From assembly GCA_032622095.1 (NCBI GenBank), contig CP136068.1, positions 147,945,365 through 148,009,364 on the forward strand: 64,000 nt of DNA. The letters are read 5' to 3'. Source of the DNA: Siphonodentalium dalli (taxonomy: Eukaryota > Mollusca > Scaphopoda > Gadilida > Siphonodentaliidae). Numbering within the stretch: position 1 is the stretch's first letter; every line of letters begins with the position of its first letter. The notes under the pieces are model-generated. The model ran no database searches, had not been told where the DNA came from, and saw only the letters and a list, made by a program, of their open reading frames with translations. Below, one piece after another: positions 35,201 through 44,200 of this stretch. The position numbers were made by a program, and so were the translations under genes.

Positions 35201-38200
35201 ACTTATTTGATGTAATAAACTGTGAACATGTTGTTTTTGATGAGATACTACCGTCTGTTCTGTGATCAAGTTTCTGCACAAAGTAAATTATTTTCAATGG
35301 AAGGGGAAAAATTCTACATATTTAGATATATAGTTATTCTCCTTCCAATGAAAATAAACTATAGTATGAATTCTGTTGCATTCTGGGAGCCATAACGGCA
35401 GATAACGGGGGAAATTATTTTATGATTTCAGCTATTTTCTATTACTCTATTGGCACCTTCTGAGACGTTCCAAATGGTGATGAATTATAGTATTTTAATC
35501 ATATTTATGGCATAGATTGTTATTAAAACCGTATATCAAGGCACTGTAAAAATATAATCGGTGACTCGAAAATTAAGTGGGCTTTAAATAGAGGCTGCAT
35601 GGCTATTATTGTGGGGACAAAATCATTATCTCCAGCAACTTCGTGGGATACATGGCGATTTAATACATGGATGTCTCTTTTTGAACCCATCGCCTCCGCC
35701 TTGGGGGTTCAAAATTGATATCCAGGTATTAAATCTCCATATGTGACCTGCCATATCAAATCCAGTCGTAAGCCGGGATTTTTTTACCCTGTGCCAATGT
35801 ATTCTCTTATATATGCGAGTCGACCATAGGTCGCCTCGCATATATAAGAGAATGCATTGGCCTAACAATTTTTTACAATTTTAATAATTTTTTCTTGTAT
35901 TCTTTAACAATTTTATAATTTCACCCATACAGAGCCCCAGACAAACATGAGCAGACGACACTCTTCTATATGCTTCTATATATGTGTGGGGCTCCCTGCA
36001 GGGTAATGGATGTTTTTTATTTTATGTCCTAAAAATTGTAAGAAACATTTATTTAAAAAAAATGATACAAAATTGTTAGGCCAATGCATTCTCTTATATA
36101 TGCGAGGCGACCTATGGTCGACTCGCATATATAAGAGAATGCATTGACACAGGGTAAATAAATCCCGACTTACGACTGGATTTGATATGGCGGGTCACAT
36201 ATACCCCACGATGTTGCTGAAGATAATTTATGATAAACATTTTCTGTCAAAACATTCATGGAGATGTTTTTAACCCTTTACCCAACAGAACGGCCCTGTG
36301 CCAATGCATTCTCTTATATATGCGAGTCGACCATAGGTCGCCTCGCATATATAAGAGAATGCATTGGCTTAACACATTAAAAATTATAAAATTGTTAAAG
36401 AATGTAAGAAAAAATGGTAAAAAGTGTTAAAAAAAAGATTTTGTTTAGGCCAATGCATTCTCTTATATATGCGAGGCGACCTATGGTCGACTCGCATATA
36501 TAAGAGAATGCATTGGCACTGGGCTAACTGTAACTATCACAATGTGGTCAAGGAGCCAGTTCCAATGATATCCATATTTGTATGGTTCTATTGAGACAGA
36601 CCGAAGATAATTTAGGCTGTTGAAGCTTTATTTGGCCGGTTTTGGCCAGTTTGTTGGGTAAAGGGTTAAAGATAGTCTGTCTCTTCCGTGGTGAATTATA
36701 TTCCGAAATATATTTTATTCCGAAATATGTTTTATATAGTTTCCGGGGTATAAAATAATAGATATGTGTCAAAGACACCTGTCCGGAAATTCTTCTATCA
36801 ATTAATATTTATTTTATATCAATGTTTTCTTATAATGCGACAATTTTTAGAATTTTGTAATTGAGTTATCTCGCATGCTATGCTCCGAACGAACGTAAAA
36901 TGTCCCAAATTGATCACAACTTCAAAAGGGAAACTTCAATCTGGTGCTATGTCTCCCATAGCAGTTGAGGCCTCAGCATAATGAGGTTCCCAGAGGGTGA
37001 ATTTGGTGACATTATCTCACTGTACAGGATAGCTTCACTAAATTCACCCTCTGGGGTAGTCCAAGTCTGCTCGTACTAAAACCAGCTAAGATATCTCGCT
37101 ATCCCAAAATTTTAGCTGGTGTTAGTACTAGCAGACTTGGACTACCTCTGGGGGCCCCCATTCTGCAAATGACAGTCACACTATTTCAAAGCTGGTACTT
37201 GGACTAGTTCAGTACTCTAGCTTTTCAATGAATTCCCTAGTTTGAAAATGCACCTTAATTTTTTTTTGAAGGATTTAATGTTTGAAAATTTACCCACAGG
37301 TCCCCAGAACAAAAATTTACCCCACCCCCAATAATACTTAATCCTTTTTATAGGATTAAGAATTACATGTATTAGGGTTGTGATAAATTTTTACCATGGA
37401 CATCAATGCTGAAAAAAGCATATCTGCATCGTCTTAATTAAAGGTACTCAATCCGATCAGACGCTACTAATTACTATTTCTTTGGCTTCGGGGGTAAAAA
37501 TTATTTGATTCGAGTCGAGGAATTCACCCATCAAAGCTCAGAGTGATCAGATATCAATTTTTTAAGTGTGTTATTTCTGGAGATCTGCAGTAATAAGTGG
37601 CCAAGAAACATGCGGTCAAACAGACGGTCTTGCAGATGAAGATTCATAACTCTAAAATCAAGTGGTAATAATAACCACTTGATTTTAGAGTTATCCATCT
37701 TCATCCGCTTGACCATCCGGTTGACCACGTGTTTCTGGGCCAGTTATTACTGCAGATCTCGAGAAATAGCAAACTTCAAAAATCGATATCTGATCACTCT
37801 TGAGCTTTGATGGGTGGGTTCCTCGACTCGAATCAAATATTTTTTACCCCGAAGCCAAAGAAATAGTAATTTAGGAGCGTCTGATCGGATTGAGTACCTT
37901 TAATACATAGACAATAGCTAACTCACCTCAGTGCAACATTAATAATATAATTTCCAGTTAGCAAATTTATTACACACAAATTGTAGCGAGAATCGATAAT
38001 CGTTATTTTTATTCATCTTGGTATTTAACCCTTTCTATACTGAATACTCATTGATGAGTAGTTCCATTAGGAAATCTTCAAATAATAAGTTCAACAAACG
38101 ACTATATATAGTGCTTATTATCTGAAAATTTTCCACCAAAGAATATGAATTGTAACATCTTTTTGTCATAATTTGGTCTTCTTATTTTCACTGAAAACCC

Positions 38201-41200
38201 CTCCAGGTGAATAATAAATGTGTACTTTTATAACTGAGATGGAGAATCAATGCAGCATAGAAAGGGTTAACTCACAAATGATAAATTATCTTATTTCTGT
38301 AGATTCGTTAATTTCAAAAATTTCAATTATTTCAGTTAGAAACTTACTCCCTGACTGTGTTTGACAGCAGCTCCGATGTTCTGTAAGCTCTGGAAATTTT
38401 CTACTGTGACCGATCCAAATAGTGTAACTTGATCTCCAACCACAAGGCCCTGAACATGAATATGAAAAATAAAATTATCTAGGCCACATGTCCCCTGAAT
38501 AATGACTCATGGCTTTATTTGACTTTTTAAGAAATGAAGAATTTTATTCTCGGAAAACAATTGAAAAAAACTTTTCTTCCAACTATGTAAGTTGTTAACA
38601 CACCTAGTTTTATTTGATTAAACATCAGAATAATAATAAGTCAATTCTGGGTAAAATCATGTTATCATCCGCAAACCAAAATAATCGGATAAATTTAAGT
38701 CAACGAGGGCCATAACTCCCGTAAAAATGAATGGACCTAATGCAAATTCGAACACGACCTGTATTTTCATGTGAGTAATCCATATACTAAATTTGAAAAC
38801 AAACTGATAATTGAAACTAAAGTTGTCATCCATAAACCAAAATAATCTGTAAATTCTATGTCGACAAGGACCATAAAAATGGGCGGACCGCACCCACATT
38901 CAAACTTGACCTATATTGTCAAGTGAGTAATCCATAAACCAAATTTGAAATCAATGAGATACAGTAATGCTCTAATTAATCGGCGTAGGCGTCTATCATA
39001 AACATGTCCAAAGGAACTAGTGAATGATATGTGCACAGAAAGGCTTAAACTGTTAACCTCTTGGCTACTATACAGTAATGCCCTAAATAATCGACTCCTT
39101 AAACACAGCAGAATTATGGGTAACTTTTCAGGATTAATCGGAAATATGGCTTGTTGTCATTCATCGGAAAGATCTCAGTGAGAGCTTTCCGATGAATGGC
39201 AACAAGCCATATTTCCGACTAAATCCTGAAAAGTTACCCATAATTCTGCTGTGGTTAAGGAGTCAATTATTTAGGGTAATACTGTACGTCTGTACTGAGT
39301 ATGGATCTAAAATGTCACGTTATACATCCATACCAAGCAGGTGACCATCATTCCTAAGGAGAACTCAGAAATTAGTGTAATTTATTGAATCAGTGATTTC
39401 AACATTCTAAAGATATGTATGAGATTCCTTGATTGTGTATGATAATAGCCTTTGTATGAAGTCAGTTGTATGGTTTTCGCAACATTTCCATTTTATTTTT
39501 CCACTGAAAAAAGGCCAGAATGTCAATGGCTCAGCACATGCCGTCATTCTGCAGTGAAGAGGTTAAATCTTGTAAATTAATGTATCCATGATAGATAACT
39601 CTATAAAACTTACGAAAGTGACAAAAACAGCTTTACTTACAGCTGCAGATGCAGGAGAGCCTGCGTCTACTCGATCCACCACAATGAACGGCTTAGGCTC
39701 CGCCTTCTCCTTAGTAACCTCCATTTGTTCAACCCTCTCTTCTATTTCCTTCTCGCGTCGAGCCTGAGCATGGATCCCATACAGCTGTTCTTCAATCTCC
39801 GTCATCACATCCTTATGGTCGTTCTGTAAACCTGTTCAATAGAGAAGGCAATCACATCCTTATGGTCGTTCTGTAAACCTGTTCAATAGAGAAGGCAATC
39901 ACATCCTTATGGTCGTTCTGTAAACCTGTTCAATAGAGAAGGCAATCACATCCTTATGGTCGTTCTGTAAACCTGTTCAATAGAGAAGGCAATCACATCC
40001 TTATGGTCGTTCTGTAAACCTGTTCAATAGAGAAGGCAATCACATCCTTATGGTCGTTCTGTAAACCTGTTCAATAGAGAAGGCAATCACATCCTTATGG
40101 TCGTTCTGTAAACCTGTTCAATAGAGAAGGCAATCACATCCTTATGGTCGTTCTGTAAACCTGTTCAATAGAGAAGGCAATCACATCCTTATAGTCGTTC
40201 TGTAAACCTGTTCAATAGAGAAGGCAATCACATCCTTATGGTCGTTCTGTAAACCTGTTCAATAGAGAAGGCAATCACATCCTTATGGTCGTTCTGTAAA
40301 CCTGTTCAATAGAGAAGGCAATCACATCCTTATGGTCGTTCTGTAAACCTGTTCAATAGAGAAGGCAATCACATCCTTATGGTCGTTCTGTAAACCTGTT
40401 CAATAGAGAAGGCAATCACATCCTTATGGTCGTTCTGTAAACCTGTTCAATAGAGAAGGCAATCACATCCTTATGGTCGTTCTGTAAACCTGTTCAATAG
40501 AGAAGGCAATCACATCCTTATGGTCGTTCTGTAAACCTGTTCAATAGAGAAGGCAATCACATCCTTGTGGTCGTTCTGTAAACCTGTTCAATAGAGAAGG
40601 CAATCACATCCTTGTGGTCGTTCTGTAAACCTGTTCAATAGAGAAGGCAATCACATCCTTGTGGTCGTTCTGTAAACCTGTTCAATAGAGAAGGCAATCA
40701 CATCCTTGTGGTCGTTCTGTAAACCTGTTCAATAGAGAAGGCAATCACATCCTTGTGGTCGTTCTGTAAACCTGTTCAATAGAGAAGGCAATCACATCCT
40801 TATGTTCGTTCTGTAAACCTGTTCAATAGAGAAGGCAATCACATCCTTGTGGTCATTCTGTAAACCATGTTCAATAGAGAGAACTGAAAATTTCTTTAGT
40901 GAACTGAGCCATCAGGACCCCACAAATGAACTCTTAATGACAAATGGTAATACTTATAATAATGTAATTAAGGCCAAATACATTAAAAAAATATGTGTTC
41001 TCAGGCAATTCCCTCAAAATGTTTTCAAAGAGAGAAGGCAATCACGTCCTAATGGTCATTACTGTTCAACAGAGAAGGCTATCCATTAAATATTTTCGAT
41101 AGATAGGCAATTATTGTGTACTTACATGTATGGTCATTATGTGAAAATGTTCCATTTGGTCAGTTTGAAAACATGTTCATTACAGAGAAGGAAATCACAT

Positions 41201-44200
41201 CCTTATTGTTGTTATGTAAATGGTTCAAATTGACTCACAATCCCCAGTGTTCAGACTAAACTTAGTAATTTATCAGATTGGTCATGTCTAAGAGATGAAA
41301 ATATGTTCAAGAAATTAAATTAGCTCAATAATTACATGAAATACTCATATGTATACACACAATTTATATGTCTCGGAAATCCTGGTTGAAGCTAGCTATG
41401 TGGTGACAGGGACCCCCCAACTTTGGTCAAAATTTTCAACAGTTGGAAATGTAATGTCTGACACAACATTAGTTGGAAATTTTAGACTACATACCCCTTT
41501 CATGACTGGGGGGGGGGGGCAAATAGAATTTGGAAACTTCAAAGTGCGAAAGTGGCCACTCCCATGGAGACCCTCTAGCCACGTTCCTGATTGAAGCCAT
41601 AGAATTCATTGCATCCGAAGAAAAACAAAGATATCTTTTCTTCTTTGGTATGTTTTGGAATATTAAAGGTACTCAATCTGATTTGATGGTCCCCATATCA
41701 TCAGATTACAACAACATTTTTTGAAATGCTGCTTCAGTTATCAGAATCAATTAATTGCCAAAAAATGCTAAACGCTGTCAACTATAATATAAAATAGCCC
41801 AATAAGTGTTATTTATCAACATTTTGTTCAACGAAATTTGGCCGATTGTTAAATATCTAACACCCAAAGCCACTTGATTTTTGAGTTATCCATCTTCATC
41901 AGCAATTGGTCCAAGACCATAGGCTTGACTATTATTTGCTAGGCCGACAAATTTCAAAAATCAATATCTGATAGCTTTGAGCTTTGATGAGTGGGTTCCT
42001 CAACTCGAATCAAATATTTTTTACACACTCCCACCCCCCCCCCCCACCCCCCGAAGCAAAGAAATAGTAATTTGGGAGATTAAAGAGTGTTCTATATTGG
42101 TCCTTTCTTGATATGGCAATAATAAAAAAGTTAAATTGCACCACTTTATAATTCAAGCCTTGAAATTGTGTGTCTGTCATTTGCAGAATGAGGTTCCCAA
42201 AGGGGGAATTTAGTCACGCTATCACGCATAGCGGGCCAGCATCACCAAATTCACCCTTTGGGAACCTCATTCTGCATAGGCCTCCACTGCTATGGGAGAC
42301 CTAGGATCAGATTGAAGCTGGTGATGTTAACCCATTAGTCACCTTGATTATGCATTAGTGAATATAGAAACTGAACAGACGGGAAAAAAGTTCTATATAT
42401 ACAATGTTAATTTGAGACTAAATACTTCCCAGAAGATGAGACCATACAGAATGAGGTCCCCAGAGGATAAGTTTAGTGATGCAGTGCTATCCCGCTGTCC
42501 AGGGCAGCATCACTAAATTCACCATATGGGGACCTCATTCTGCAAATGACAGACACACTATTTCAAGGCTTGTTTATAATAACCTCTTCTACAGTAATGC
42601 GCTAAATAATCGACTCCTTAACCACAGCAGAATTATGGGTAATTTTTCAGGATTTAGTCAGAAATATGGCATGTTGCCATTCATCGGAAATCTCTCACTG
42701 AGAGCTTTCCGATGAATGGCAACAAGCCATATTTCCGACTAAATCCTGAAAAATTACCCATAATTCTGCTGTGGTTAAGGAGTCGATTATTTAGGGCATT
42801 AGTGTATGTGTCCTTACATATGATCCTGTGTCTCGAGTGTCGAACAGTGTAGACATCTATGTCAGCTCTTGGGTAATCCTCTGCATCAACCAATGGACCA
42901 TGCATACCCACATTCTTTTGCTGTAAATCAAAAGAGAAACAACTATAGGCATAAAAATATGGTGCCGGACATTTGCAGAATGAGGTCCCCAGAGGGTGAA
43001 TTTAGTGACAATACTCCGCAAAGAGGGCTAGCATCACCACATTCATCCTTGGGGACCTCATTCTGCATGGCCTCATCTGCTACGGGAGACCTAGACTCAG
43101 ATATAAGTTCCCAGATGGTGAAGATTGTGATGTGCACCCATTGGACACCTTGATTAACCATTGCGTCATCTGCATATTTGGGGATATAGAGAAACTAAAC
43201 TAAAAAAGAATCTTTTTAAAGAAACTAAAAAAAATTTAATTTTATATTAAAGGTGCTTTCCAGAAAAAATGAGGCCTAAGCAGAATGAGGTCCCTTGAGG
43301 GTGAATTTAGTGATGCTAGCCCACTGTGTGGGGTAGCATCACTAAATTCACCTTCTGGGAACCTCATTCTGCAAATGTCCATCACCATATTTTGAGGCCT
43401 GCAAAAGAGAACAAATTATGAAATTCACATGGCTCATTTCACCACATTTCATAATCAGGTATGGCCTAAAGAAAAGACCTTTGTTTCTGCTAACCCGACC
43501 GACCCTATTTCAAACCCCCTAGTCAATACATTTTATTGAGATTTGTAAATTTACATTGTTTTTTGTTTTTGGCCCACTTCAATAAATGGGCCACATACCA
43601 GTTAGGACCATTCAGAGAAAAAGGTCTGTCTTGTATCACAGGGGTTTGTAGTTAAAAACAAATAAAAATCTAAATTAAAAAATCTAAACTTAAAATGAGT
43701 GTGCCACTTTAACAAACATATTTACAAATATGGTCCCTGTTGTACTGTTATAGGCACGATGGCCTTTGTTAAAGGTTATAATTTAGAAATTACAGTTTCC
43801 AACATTTCCTCAAGAATATACAAATAGTATAATATAATGATGGTATGAATGTGATATAATGCGCAAAACACACTTTGTGTGAGCCGAGCGTTTGTTTATA
43901 TACATTGCAGCACGTAAATAGTGAGCGATTAGCAAAACACTCAACACCGTGGCATTTTTTTGGGAGAGTGATTCACCTGGGACTAATATAACATTAGTCC
44001 CAGTCCCAGGATTCACACTAACCCATTCAACACCAAAATATGGAGAGGTGAGGATCAGCAAATGCTATACCGGTATATGTTGTAAACAACTTGATGCCAT
44101 TTTCTCTTAGTGGTGTCTCCCCGGTGTTGAGTGTTTTCTTATCGCATACCTTTACATACCGTTTGTTTACGTAACACAGAGTACTAACATTAGAATAACA

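Noticed and set aside
39804-40880. CRISPR-like array
   Set aside because: No unique spacers; the whole unit repeats, and it is animal DNA with splice junctions.
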